From the NCBI GenBank assembly GCA_024408695.1, contig JAKSUU010000075.1:1-5765 (forward strand): a DNA stretch of 5,765 nucleotides. The letters are read 5' to 3'. Shown here one piece after another: positions 5,734 to 5,765 of the stretch; positions within the stretch are counted from its first letter, which is position 1, and every line of letters starts with the position of its first letter. Position numbers and translations under genes: made by a program. The notes under the pieces are model-generated. The model worked only from the letters and a program-made list of their open reading frames with translations. It was not told the DNA's origin and ran no database searches. Source of the stretch: Coriobacteriales bacterium (GTDB taxonomy: Bacteria; Actinomycetota; Coriobacteriia; Coriobacteriales; QAMH01).

Positions 5734-5765
5734 TCGTGACTTATGCCCTTGGCATTTTCATTGCA

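Noticed and set aside
5743..5755. ATGCC-CTT-GGCAT hairpin followed by TTT as the isomerase-gene terminator
   Set aside because: The 5-bp stem is short, the T-run is only three bases, and it sits within the 24-bp repeat units near the window edge.

Overview
The window is an AT-rich, tightly packed bacterial chromosome segment with seven protein genes and no RNA genes, CRISPR arrays or recognisable transposases. Low G+C, Shine-Dalgarno-led starts, a clustered cmk-plsC-ispH set and cyclophilin lipoproteins that open with a Gly-Thr-His-His motif all suggest a Gram-positive-type gut or host-associated lineage, either an AT-rich member of the Coriobacteriia or a clostridial relative. This placement is an inference from gene order and protein flavour.

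Layout. (1) Positions 1-594, plus strand: the C-terminal five-sixths or so of an IspD/TarI-type cytidylyltransferase, cut by the left edge. (2) Positions 4042 down to 566, minus strand: a four-gene run in the order hisC-like aminotransferase, cmk, plsC, ispH, with gaps of 38, 46 and 9 bp, so probably one transcript. The ispH 3' end overlaps the cytidylyltransferase 3' end by 29 bp in convergent orientation. (3) Positions 4043-4144: a divergent intergenic region with a perfect TATAAT on the minus strand and a 16-bp AT palindrome. (4) Positions 4145-5614, plus strand: two abutting lipoprotein genes of the cyclophilin fold. The first has lost the catalytic motifs and the second keeps most of them. 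(5) Positions 5615-5765: a noncoding-looking tail dominated by a roughly 100-bp imperfect inverted repeat with 27-bp main arms.

How the genes fit together. Cmk re-phosphorylates CMP and dCMP. CMP is released when CDP-activated intermediates are consumed in phospholipid synthesis (downstream of PlsC) and in the MEP isoprenoid pathway (which ends with IspH). The convergent cytidylyltransferase consumes CTP. The central block is therefore envelope and isoprenoid housekeeping with a shared cytidine nucleotide economy. The aminotransferase looks like an amino-acid biosynthesis gene that shares the transcript. The two lipoproteins are a separate surface-protein unit, probably assisting folding of exported proteins.

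I see no clear new defence or mobile system. The observations most worth a second look are the paired degenerate and active cyclophilin lipoproteins, and the long inverted repeat at the right end with an adjacent 24-bp periodicity.
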